Shown here one piece after another: positions 1 through 6,441 of a DNA stretch of 22,888 nucleotides (position 1 is its first letter; every line of letters starts with the position of its first letter). Source of the stretch: JABCPE02 sp963530615 (lineage in GTDB: Bacteria > Bacteroidota > Bacteroidia > Flavobacteriales > Weeksellaceae); contig CAUSDX010000018.1 of NCBI GenBank assembly GCA_963530615.1, forward strand, positions 1 to 22,888. The letters are read 5' to 3'. The position numbers and the translations under genes are program-made. The notes beneath the pieces were generated by a model that worked only from the letters and a program-made list of their open reading frames with translations, had not been told where the DNA came from and did no database searches.

Positions 1-37
1 AAAAATTAAACGGACGCATTTTGGCGTAGTGGGGATT

Positions 38-45
38 TAACTTTG
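38..45 (+). promoter_or_regulatory. Possible -7 promoter box for the 109-642 gene
   Basis: TAACTTTG matches the Bacteroidota -7 consensus TAnnTTTG and lies 63 bp before the start codon at 109. The nearest upstream TTG (21-23) is only 14 bp away, shorter than the usual spacing of about 17-23, so the -33 element is not convincing. Confidence 0.4.
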
Positions 46-108
46 TGCTATTAAAAATAAAAAAACGAACAGAAAAATCTGAAAATAAATTTTCAAATCA
101 TAATAAAA

Positions 109-642
109 ATGGGAATCAATAATTTGAATAATCGTCATTTGACCGATGAGCAGGTAAAGACGATGAATGATGCTCTCACGAGTTTAGAAAAAGCAGTAGA
201 AGGGGTGAATATTAACCTTACCCCAGAGGATAGAAACCGCTATGGTAGGGTGAATGAGCAGAACAAGCTCTTCATCAACAAAGTGAATGATATGGCAATC
301 ACACAGCCTAACCTCCGCAGTATAGATGTAGATTGGGAGGAGTTTGCCAAGGATTATAAGAGCAGAGTCCTTTATGAAAATACCATCATCAGGCTACAAA
401 GTCTATTGGATAGGTTAAAAAACGCTAAGACTTTGCATGATTATGACAATTATCAAGATGCACTGAATGACTATGCCTATACGGGCTTCCGTGCGGGGAG
501 TAATGCCGTAGGGTATGAGCAGAAATACAAGGAGCTGAAGCAGTTTTTCCGCTCTACGAAGCATAAAAATAATGAGGCAACTCAGCCCAAAGACTCGCAG
601 GTGAACCCCAAAGATGCTCCATCGGATCCAAAACAGCAGTAG
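109..642 (+). CDS. Hypothetical protein with a repeat-derived C-terminal tail (177 aa)
   Basis: The protein is soluble and mostly helical, with no signal peptide or membrane segment. It opens MGINNLNNRHLTDEQ and has a conserved-looking block around residues 100-130 (LKNAKTLHDYDNYQDALNDY). From memory, similar proteins of 150-180 aa occur as uncharacterised families in Chryseobacterium and relatives; I could not check this, and I assign no function. The last 20 or so residues are low-complexity and follow a seven-residue pattern (QPKDSQV, NPKDAPS, DPKQQ-stop). That pattern corresponds exactly to the first units of the 21-bp tandem array which continues past the stop codon. Codon use is less AT-biased than in the cluster starting at 1235. 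The start is the first ATG of the frame, about 63 bp after a possible promoter box. Confidence 0.75.
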   Translation: MGINNLNNRHLTDEQVKTMNDALTSLEKAVEGVNINLTPEDRNRYGRVNEQNKLFINKVNDMAITQPNLRSIDVDWEEFAKDYKSRVLYENTIIRLQSLLDRLKNAKTLHDYDNYQDALNDYAYTGFRAGSNAVGYEQKYKELKQFFRSTKHKNNEATQPKDSQVNPKDAPSDPKQQ

Positions 643-877
643 TCGGGCTTTAATTATTGGATAGCAGACCTCCGAGATGCTCCGTCGCACCTCAATTATG
701 AGAAAACGCACCTCGGGAGTGCTCGGTCGGATGAAATGAGTGCAAAAAGCCATCTACAAGGTGGGAAATAGAACCTTAAAGGTAGGAAATCGCACCTCTG
801 AGGTCCGATGGACTACCAAAAAGGTGTGAAATACCACTTCTAAAGTGTAAAGAAGCGGTATCAAGGTACAAGGAAGA
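584..877 (+). repeat. Degenerate 21-bp tandem array, about 14 units
   Basis: Units start every 21 bp at 584, 605, 626, 647, 668, 689, 710, 731, 752, 773, 794, 815, 836 and 857. The approximate consensus is ACCTCnGAGGTGnGAAATCGC, cut here into a 21-base idealised unit. Several units carry a small dyad such as ACCTTAAAGGT (773-783) and ACCTCTGAGGT (794-804). The period is seven codons. The first units encode the tail of the 109-642 protein. After the stop at 640-642 the same frame still reads as seven-residue repeats (DLRDAPS, HLNYEKT, HLGSARS, DEMSAKS, then stops). There are no spacers, so this is not CRISPR. Nothing recognisable follows in 878-967. Confidence 0.8.
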
Positions 878-967
878 ATAAAAATGATGGAAGCCTCCAT
901 CAGAAATATACAGTGGAACCCGAAAAGCTGATAGAGTAGGGATAAAATCAATTGATATATTTTAATT

Positions 968-1159
968 ATGAAATCAGTATATAGAATTACAGTAATTAGG
1001 AAGATTAGTAAGTTAGTAGAAGGTATGTGGGTAGAGATTATCTCCCAAGTGAAACCTAACCTAAAAGCTATTGCAGATGCTTTTAACCAAAAATATGGGC
1101 TAAGTATGCCGAGTGGCTCCATCGCTTCTTATGCGTTAGATATACAAAAAATGGGGTAA
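968..1159 (+). CDS. Doubtful small hypothetical protein (63 aa)
   Basis: This is a short ORF between the repeat array and the GTPase cluster. It is basic at the N-terminus and has a plausible amphipathic helical second half (around residues 27-60, PNLKAIADAFNQKYGLSMP). No signal peptide, membrane segment or known motif is visible, and there is no clear ribosome binding site. It could be a small real gene, a fragment of an older gene, or chance. It is listed because the second half has protein-like composition and it fills an otherwise empty gap. Function unknown. Confidence 0.3.
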   Translation: MKSVYRITVIRKISKLVEGMWVEIISQVKPNLKAIADAFNQKYGLSMPSGSIASYALDIQKMG

Positions 1160-1234
1160 ATAATGTATGATAATTTTAAAGTACAGTTTTGAGTAATATA
1201 GATAATAGTTTGTTAGAGTTAATAAAATTAGATT

Positions 1235-1912
1235 ATGATAAAAAAGATACTAAACGGTAATTTTAATGTAAAGTCATCTGAAAATCCTTTGTTATGGTTA
1301 GCGGTAGGGGGACCGTTAGGGTTGGCTGCATTTTTTGCAAAAGATGTATTAAAAGATTTATGGTCAGATGGACGAAGATCATTAGGTATTTTAGGGATGC
1401 AACGCTCTGGTAAAACAAGATTTTTGAGTTTCCTTAAAAATATACCTTATGTTGATAAACCTACAGGTAAAGAGAAATATTTAGAATTTGTTTATCAAAC
1501 TAAAAGTGGAAAAGATATTAAGATAAGAGAAGGATTTGATATAGGAGGAGGTCAAGAGTTTAGAGCTGATTATGCAAAAATTATAGAAAATTCATCAGTG
1601 GTATTCTATTTTTTTGATATAAAACTATATTTGGATGATATTGCTTATATGCGTGAATGCAATAGTCGGTTTTTATACATATTAGATGATATAGGTATTT
1701 CTTCAGAAGAAGATTATAAGAAATCAAATAAAAAACTAATATTTTTTGCCACTCATAAAGATCAAATAGGATTACAAGATGATAAACTAAGAGAAATGCT
1801 TAGGAAAAAACTGGATAAAAAGAAATATAAGTTTATTACAGATATTACATATTTTATAAATACTACAGATAAGCGAGAATTAGAAGAATTAGCAGACAAA
1901 ATATTTAAGTAA
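1235..1912 (+). CDS. Small Ras/Arf-like GTPase with hydrophobic N-terminus (225 aa)
   Basis: The G-domain motifs appear in order. The P-loop is GMQRSGKT (residues 54-61). The G3 motif is DIGGGQE (102-108), close to the DxGGQE form of Arf and related GTPases with the catalytic-type Gln present. A G4-like THKD (173-176) stands in place of NKxD. Residues 18-35 (PLLWLAVGGPLGLAAFFA) are hydrophobic and could anchor or insert the protein at a membrane. The core is short, near the minimal GTPase size, with no effector domain fused to it. It is the first gene of a dense cluster; the next start codon is one base after its stop. No TAnnTTTG box was found upstream. Binding and hydrolysis of GTP are inferred from the motifs. 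Role in the cluster: probably the nucleotide-dependent switch. Confidence 0.75.
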   Translation: MIKKILNGNFNVKSSENPLLWLAVGGPLGLAAFFAKDVLKDLWSDGRRSLGILGMQRSGKTRFLSFLKNIPYVDKPTGKEKYLEFVYQTKSGKDIKIREGFDIGGGQEFRADYAKIIENSSVVFYFFDIKLYLDDIAYMRECNSRFLYILDDIGISSEEDYKKSNKKLIFFATHKDQIGLQDDKLREMLRKKLDKKKYKFITDITYFINTTDKRELEELADKIFK

Positions 1913-1913
1913 A

Positions 1914-2378
1914 ATGGAAAGAATATTAATGTCTCAGAATGAGGATAATAATGGAACTGATTATGTAGTTCTTAATGGTAAACTCTTACAAGATAGAGAT
2001 GATATTAGAGAATATGCACGAAAGATCATCGATACAGAAGATTTTAAAGTAAGGTATTCAGATGAATATATTACTATAAGTCAGAAGGATAATAAGATAC
2101 TTTTCTCTTCTAATTATGAAAATAAGGATAATGTAGGTAGAAAAATATACTATATGTATTTGATAGACGATAGTGTTGATTTAGAAACTATATTAGAGTA
2201 TTTAGAAAGAGATTCTATGGCACTTAATCGACAGTTTGATAGAGAAAAGACAATTGAAATTATTGATAGAATAAGGAATAATGATACTTTAAGAATAAAT
2301 TTAGTGAAATGGATTTTGTTATCTATTGTATCGGCAGGAGCTTTATATTTATTTTCAAAAATTATAAATAATGACTAA
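1914..2378 (+). CDS. Predicted tail-anchored membrane protein (154 aa)
   Basis: The N-terminal part (residues 1-125) is polar and acidic with mixed strand/helix composition and no recognised motif. A single hydrophobic stretch at 131-149 (VKWILLSIVSAGALYLFSK) ends five residues before the C-terminus, giving a tail-anchor layout with the main domain facing the cytoplasm. The start used lies one base after the GTPase stop. A second in-frame ATG at 1929 would remove five residues and is equally possible. The 3' end overlaps the next gene by 8 bp, so translation of the two is probably coupled. The position suggests a partner or membrane receptor of the GTPase, but that is inference from neighbourhood only. 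Confidence 0.7.
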   Translation: MERILMSQNEDNNGTDYVVLNGKLLQDRDDIREYARKIIDTEDFKVRYSDEYITISQKDNKILFSSNYENKDNVGRKIYYMYLIDDSVDLETILEYLERDSMALNRQFDREKTIEIIDRIRNNDTLRINLVKWILLSIVSAGALYLFSKIINND

Positions 2379-3156
2379 TAATATTAAACCTAAACAAATT
2401 TTGCTTTTTCAAGAAGATGAGATAGCATTGGGATATGAATCTAGGCTCCCATCGGGCGTTAAAATGAAAGATATAGATGTGAAATCTATAGATTATGATG
2501 TAGAAGAGGTTAAAAGTAAATATGTGTTATTGGGAGAACAGCCCAATGAACATAGTGTATATTATTTACACCCTTATCAGAAAAATACTTATGTTAATGA
2601 AAAGCTAGGAGAGGATTTTTTTCTTAGAGCGAAAATGGAATTATACAAGAAAGTAGGTCAGTTATTGGGTGCAAAATCTATTTCGATAGATGTGTTATCT
2701 ATTGATAGTTGTGAAATAAAAATGAATATCAATGTAGAGGGTAGAGATAGTACAGGGGTTATTACGGGAGGTATACCTATAGGTGCAGGGGTAAAGGTGG
2801 AAAATACAGATATTAGAGATTATAAAAGAAAATTTGAAATATCTAGTACTTACTGTATTCAAAATGATTTTGATTTGGATAAAAACATTGATGAATTAAG
2901 AGATATGATTGATCAATTTAATCTTCACCATGAAACAGATTTGGTATCTCTAATTAATGATAGAGATGTTAGATCTTCTAAAGGTTCTATGCTTAAGTCA
3001 AGAAATATTAAATCTGAAATTTCATCAGAATATAATAAGATATTGGATATTTCTCTCAAGTTGTCTGTACCTGATGTATTTGATTTATCATCAGAATTTA
3101 ATAGAAATACCAGAATCATTAAAAAAGTAGAAGTTAATATCAATTACGAATTCTAA
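2371..3156 (+). CDS. Hypothetical protein of the GTPase cluster (261 aa)
   Basis: I do not recognise a family. The protein is soluble, with no signal peptide or membrane segment. Residues 85-125 look like a helix followed by strands. A Gly-rich hydrophobic turn (GVITGGIPIGAGVKVEN, about 129-145) stands out. The remainder alternates charged helices and strands and ends in a strand-like segment (KKVEVNINYEF). It overlaps the upstream tail-anchored gene by 8 bp and so belongs to the same transcription unit. Its stop codon sits inside the left copy of a 58-bp direct repeat (3155-3212), meaning its 3' end marks the joint to the next module. It could be a sensor or adaptor for the GTPase; there is no direct evidence. 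Confidence 0.65.
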   Translation: MTNNIKPKQILLFQEDEIALGYESRLPSGVKMKDIDVKSIDYDVEEVKSKYVLLGEQPNEHSVYYLHPYQKNTYVNEKLGEDFFLRAKMELYKKVGQLLGAKSISIDVLSIDSCEIKMNINVEGRDSTGVITGGIPIGAGVKVENTDIRDYKRKFEISSTYCIQNDFDLDKNIDELRDMIDQFNLHHETDLVSLINDRDVRSSKGSMLKSRNIKSEISSEYNKILDISLKLSVPDVFDLSSEFNRNTRIIKKVEVNINYEF

Positions 3157-3212
3157 ATTATGTTACCACTTACATTTGTCCCATTCGTTGGGGCTTCTTA
3201 TAGAAATCAAGA
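3155..3212 (+). repeat. Left copy of a 58-bp direct repeat
   Basis: It is identical to 5787-5844 except at two positions. It begins 5 bp before the ATG of the UDG-like reading frame and covers its first codons. Both differences change the amino acid (Leu/Phe at codon 2, Val/Ala at codon 7). The repeat flanks the segment holding the 50-, 552- and 229-aa genes. Confidence 0.9.
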
Positions 3213-3219
3213 ATTATAA
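3160..3219 (+). pseudogene. Truncated N-terminus of a UDG-like gene (19 codons)
   Basis: The frame reads MLPLTFVPFVGASYRNQ-E-L and then stops. It matches residues 1-17 of the UDG-like protein encoded at 5792-6397 with two substitutions, then diverges and ends at TAA. Nothing resembling the rest of that gene follows. It is the remnant of a second gene copy left by insertion or recombination. A role as a short peptide cannot be excluded but is not needed to explain it. Confidence 0.8.
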
Positions 3220-3239
3220 TTTTGTGTAGATTCCGATAG

Positions 3240-3392
3240 ATGGAATCTGATAGATGGAATCCTAAATTGGATAACAGAGGTATTTTATTTGAAGATAATG
3301 AGCTGGTCATCACTATAGAGGAAGATGAAGACCTCAGCGACACAATAAAACAAGCGATGGCAGATATTATTGCTAAAGCTTGGGGTAACTAA
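3240..3392 (+). CDS. Small acidic protein (50 aa)
   Basis: The ORF starts at ATG 3240, directly after an in-frame stop, and ends at TAA 3390-3392, 20 bp before the 552-aa gene. The product begins MESDRWNPKLDNRGILFEDN, has a strongly acidic centre (TIEEDEDLSDT, about residues 25-35) and ends in an amphipathic helix with a final WGN. The sequence is balanced and protein-like rather than random AT-rich translation. Its start region contains a 14-bp tandem duplication (GATAGATGGAATC followed by T or C, from about 3235 to 3262). No family is recognised. The position, just upstream of and in line with the 552-aa membrane protein, would fit an immunity, inhibitor or chaperone peptide, but this is speculation. 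Confidence 0.5.
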   Translation: MESDRWNPKLDNRGILFEDNELVITIEEDEDLSDTIKQAMADIIAKAWGN

Positions 3393-3402
3393 AAAAATAA
3401 AA

Positions 3403-3409
3403 AGAGGAG
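3403..3409 (+). promoter_or_regulatory. Strong Shine-Dalgarno-like site before the 552-aa gene
   Basis: AGAGGAG lies 3 bp before ATG 3413. Such purine-rich sites are uncommon ahead of Bacteroidota genes and are not seen before the other genes of this cluster. It supports the chosen start. Confidence 0.5.
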
Positions 3410-3412
3410 ACA

Positions 3413-5071
3413 ATGGAAATTATTATAGGAATCGTAGGCTTTACTATTATTGTAGGGATAGCTTACTTGTATTATATTAACCGAAAGGTGAAAAAAGTGA
3501 TTTTTTGGGAAAAAGATAATACTAAGATTAAGAATATATATTATGTTAATTATAAAAATCAAAAAACAGGTATAGAGAGATTTTATTATTTTAATGGTAA
3601 TATTAGAAATGAGAGAAGTTGGGTCAAAGGTAAATTAGAAGGGATAGAAACTATTTTCTATAAAACAGGAGAAAAGCGTATTGAAAGGGCTTATAAAAAT
3701 GGGGATTTGAATGGATTAGAAAGAGTATATCTTCTTAATGGTAGTGTCAATAAAGTAAGAACTTGGAAGAAAGGTAAACAAGAGGGAGGAGAAACAGTTT
3801 TTTATGATACAAGTGAAAAGTACATTGATAAAACTTATAAAAATAATTTATTAGATGGAGATTATATAGTTTTTAGTCCAAAAGGAGAGGTTTTAGAAAA
3901 ATATATTTATCAAGAAGGTAATTTAATTTCTTCGGAAGAGTTTTATGTACAATCACATTTTAATAAATTACACTTTAGTTCAGAAAGACTTGTAAGTACT
4001 GATGAGTTATCAAAACTTTCAAGTATTGAAAAAGAATACGAAAGGGTTAAGTCTGAGGAGGATACTAAAGATGAGGAGAAAGAAAAAGAAAATGGATTTT
4101 TCAAAATGGCAAAAGTAGCTTTTGGTGTTCAAGGATATCGAGATAGAAAAAGTGCCAAAAGAATTATAGAAATTTGTGATGAATTATATGATAAAGTAGA
4201 AGATATTACGGAGGTTTGTAGAAAAAAATTAGAATATAAAGTTTCAGATTTTGGAAATAGAAGACTTGTTTCTTTGCAGAATACTACAGGAAGGTTTTTA
4301 AAGATGCTGGAGGATATGGGGCAAAATAATAATATTAAAGAATATGCGATATCTAGTGGAGTAGGGTTTTCTATTGATTCATTAGAAAGGATGGAGCGAG
4401 TGGATATGGAAGTTTCAAAAGCATTGACAAGTACAGCGCTTGCTGGAGGAGTTGGGACGGCAGCAGCTATGGGAACATCTACTTTTGTGACATGGGCGGT
4501 AGGAACATTTGCTAAAGCATCTACGGGATTAGCAATTAATAAATTAAGTGGAGTTGCTGCAGCTAATGCTACTTTAGCTTGGCTTGGTGGCGGTTCATTA
4601 GCAGCAGGAGGAGGAGGTATGGCTGCAGGTGCAGCGTTGCTTGGAACTATAAAAGTAGCGACAACAGGAGGGGTAGCATTGTTGGTAACAGGATTATTAG
4701 CCTCTACTCATTATTCTAAAAAATTAACAGAAGCAAAAGAAAAGCAAAAAGCAGTAGAAACAGAAGTAGAAAAGCATAAACTGATGTGGGAACTTTTAGA
4801 AGGAATCAATAAAAGAACAGATGAATTAGATGTAGTAACCACTGAATTAGAAAAAAGAATTACAGAGCAACTATCTTTCTTAAGTCCATTGACTATTGAT
4901 TTTGATATCAACGATCCTTACTATAGTAAGGTATTTCAAAGAAATGGAGCTTTGATTATATCAATGAATGAATTAGCACAGACACCATTGTTGAATAAAG
5001 AGGGAGATCTCTCATCAGAAAGTGCTAATATTGTAGAAAGTACCAAGAAAGTATTAAATACAGAATTATAA
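3413..5071 (+). CDS. Membrane protein with MORN-type repeats and Gly/Ala-rich hydrophobic region (552 aa)
   Basis: Domains in order: an N-terminal membrane helix (residues 3-22); about five MORN/YwqK-like repeats of 23-24 residues at about 53-175, each with an aromatic-rich strand, a Gly turn and an 'xWxxGxxxG' or 'YKNGxLxG' close (for example WVKGKLEG, YKNGDLNG, WKKGKQEG); a charged linker rich in Glu/Lys (200-228); a helical region (250-335); a long hydrophobic Gly/Ala stretch (338-431) containing LGGGSLAAGGGGMAAG; a coiled coil (433-490); and a soluble tail. The Gly/Ala region resembles glycine-zipper or pore-forming hairpins and is the best effector candidate in the cluster. MORN repeats commonly bind lipid or protein. 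The 229-aa gene follows after 10 bp. The length is unusual for a plain YwqK-like protein, so this is a multidomain fusion. Exact function is unknown. Confidence 0.7.
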   Translation: MEIIIGIVGFTIIVGIAYLYYINRKVKKVIFWEKDNTKIKNIYYVNYKNQKTGIERFYYFNGNIRNERSWVKGKLEGIETIFYKTGEKRIERAYKNGDLNGLERVYLLNGSVNKVRTWKKGKQEGGETVFYDTSEKYIDKTYKNNLLDGDYIVFSPKGEVLEKYIYQEGNLISSEEFYVQSHFNKLHFSSERLVSTDELSKLSSIEKEYERVKSEEDTKDEEKEKENGFFKMAKVAFGVQGYRDRKSAKRIIEICDELYDKVEDITEVCRKKLEYKVSDFGNRRLVSLQNTTGRFLKMLEDMGQNNNIKEYAISSGVGFSIDSLERMERVDMEVSKALTSTALAGGVGTAAAMGTSTFVTWAVGTFAKASTGLAINKLSGVAAANATLAWLGGGSLAAGGGGMAAGAALLGTIKVATTGGVALLVTGLLASTHYSKKLTEAKEKQKAVETEVEKHKLMWELLEGINKRTDELDVVTTELEKRITEQLSFLSPLTIDFDINDPYYSKVFQRNGALIISMNELAQTPLLNKEGDLSSESANIVESTKKVLNTEL

Positions 5072-5081
5072 TATTGTTGAA

Positions 5082-5771
5082 ATGTTTAAGAAAATATTTG
5101 GCGAAATAAAGGATAGGGCTATTGAAAAAGCGAAAGAAATAGCTGCTGAAAAGGCAAATGATCTTATATCACAAGGAAAAGAATATGCAGATGAAAAAGT
5201 AAACCATTATTTAGGAACAAAGAAGAAAGAGATAGAACAAGAAGAATCACCTTTTAAATCTGGACAACGAGATGAAGGAGTTATTGAACCTGAAATAATC
5301 CCTTCTTCTAATGAGTTGAATTATCAAGATGCAGATGCTTTTGAGAAGAAATTACAAAATGGATTGCTTGGTTTATTATGTAAGAATTTTGTGACAGGAA
5401 ATCCACAAGAGGCTTTAGAAGTGATTAATAAGCTTATTGAAATGGCAGGAGAAGTAGCAAAATTTACAGAAGTTCAGAAAACAAAGCGAAAAGAAATAGA
5501 AGCTCAGAGAGATATTATTGTAGAGCAAATAAAGTCTAAAAAAGAGATTATTCTTTACACCTTAGAAAGAACTTTTGATGAGAGAAAAGATAATTTTAGA
5601 AAGCTTTTTGATGTAATAGATGATGCTTTAGCTAAAAATAATATCCAGCAGCTTCAATTAGGTTTGTCAAGTATGAATCATTTAGCTGCACTCTCACCGT
5701 TTAAGTCTCTAGAAAGTATAGAATCTACTCAAAAAGCATTAGGTGATAAAGATCATACTTGGAATTTTTAA
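5082..5771 (+). CDS. Helical hypothetical protein ending in a WNF motif (229 aa)
   Basis: The N-terminus is a long Ala/Lys/Glu amphipathic helix (residues 1-50), of a type that can lie on membranes. A disordered acidic linker follows (51-85). The C-terminal domain (88-229) is all-helical, with a coiled coil (about 125-165, KFTEVQKTKRKEIEAQRD) and a conserved-looking end: SPFKSLESIEST, then GDKDHTWNF at the last residues. From memory, proteins with an 'SPFKxL ... D.dHxWxF' ending form a widespread uncharacterised family that often sits beside Gly/Ala-rich coiled-coil proteins like the one just upstream; this was not checked. The gene begins 10 bp after the 552-aa gene and is probably cotranslated with it as a functional pair. 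There is no enzymatic motif. Confidence 0.7.
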   Translation: MFKKIFGEIKDRAIEKAKEIAAEKANDLISQGKEYADEKVNHYLGTKKKEIEQEESPFKSGQRDEGVIEPEIIPSSNELNYQDADAFEKKLQNGLLGLLCKNFVTGNPQEALEVINKLIEMAGEVAKFTEVQKTKRKEIEAQRDIIVEQIKSKKEIILYTLERTFDERKDNFRKLFDVIDDALAKNNIQQLQLGLSSMNHLAALSPFKSLESIESTQKALGDKDHTWNF

Positions 5772-5786
5772 TATTAAATAAATGCA

Positions 5787-5844
5787 AAATTATGTTTCCA
5801 CTTACATTTGCCCCATTCGTTGGGGCTTCTTATAGAAATCAAGA
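5787..5844 (+). repeat. Right copy of a 58-bp direct repeat
   Basis: This is the partner of 3155-3212 (56 of 58 bases identical). It covers the 5 bp before the start codon and the first 17-18 codons of the intact UDG-like gene. Similarity stops at the same distance from the ATG on both sides. Confidence 0.9.
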
Positions 5845-6397
5845 CTTTAAAATTCTTACTTTGGGAGAGAGCCATTATTTCGGTGAGGAGGATATGGCAC
5901 TTTTTCATAAGGATAGAAATAATCCTAAAATTAAGAATATTACCCAAAATGTGGTTCATCAGTTTTTGGATTATAAAAGAGGAAAGGGAAATTTTCATCG
6001 TTGGATGAATACCTTTACTAAATATGCTAATGCTTTACAAAATAAGGAACTTACAGCTGGAGGGTGTGCAGATATTTGGGAGTCTATGGTGTTTTATAAT
6101 TTTGTGCAGACACCAATGATAGGGCCTCGTGTTTCACCTACGCAAGAGGATTTTAAGCGAAGCAGAAAGGCATTTGAGGAGGTATTACAAGATTTAGATC
6201 CCTGTGTAATTATCATCTGGGGTAAACGCCTTTGGAATAATTTTGAAAAGGATAATTATTCACAAGAAAATGGAATTAATTATTTAGAATATAATGGTAA
6301 AAAGTATCCTTTTTTAGTGATTCCTCATCCATCATCTACGGCACTTAATTATAAAGTTTATGGAGAAATCCAGCAGTACATTCAGAAAATCAAATAA
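5792..6397 (+). CDS. Uracil-DNA glycosylase-like superfamily protein (201 aa)
   Basis: The sequence has the layout of the UDG-like fold: an early strand and loop ILTLGESHY (residues 21-29), an aromatic segment MVFYNFVQTP (99-108), a strand VIIIWGKRLW (139-148), and a late IPHPSS (177-182) like the HPS motif of the superfamily. Classical catalytic motifs such as GQDPYH or GEAPG are absent, so glycosylase activity is unproven; an RNA, nucleotide or DNA-end role is equally possible. I start at ATG 5792 rather than the in-frame ATG at 5759, because the truncated second copy (3160) begins at the same Met and similarity starts only 5 bp upstream of it. It is the last gene of the cluster and is followed directly by a terminator. 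Confidence 0.65.
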   Translation: MFPLTFAPFVGASYRNQDFKILTLGESHYFGEEDMALFHKDRNNPKIKNITQNVVHQFLDYKRGKGNFHRWMNTFTKYANALQNKELTAGGCADIWESMVFYNFVQTPMIGPRVSPTQEDFKRSRKAFEEVLQDLDPCVIIIWGKRLWNNFEKDNYSQENGINYLEYNGKKYPFLVIPHPSSTALNYKVYGEIQQYIQKIK

Positions 6398-6398
6398 T

Positions 6399-6425
6399 AA
6401 AAGCAACTGAAAAGGTTGCTTTTTC
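6399..6425 (+). terminator. Intrinsic terminator closing the accessory cluster
   Basis: The stem AAAAGCAAC (6399-6407) pairs with GTTGCTTTT (6415-6423), with a 7-base loop and a short T-rich tail. It begins 2 bp after the stop of the UDG-like gene. Confidence 0.75.
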
Positions 6426-6441
6426 TTTGCATTAAAATCTC

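Noticed and set aside
584..877. CRISPR array
   Set aside because: Units are adjacent with a strict 21-bp period, without spacers, and no cas genes are present.
415..1122. Minus-strand ORFs 415-753 and 754-1122
   Set aside because: They are antisense to the 109-642 gene and the 21-bp array. The seven-codon period keeps several frames open, and the products are low-complexity with no gene-like features.
3155..5844. Insertion sequence or transposon bounded by the 58-bp repeats
   Set aside because: There is no transposase, integrase or terminal inverted repeat. The repeats are gene starts rather than target-site duplications of usual size, so recombination is the better explanation.
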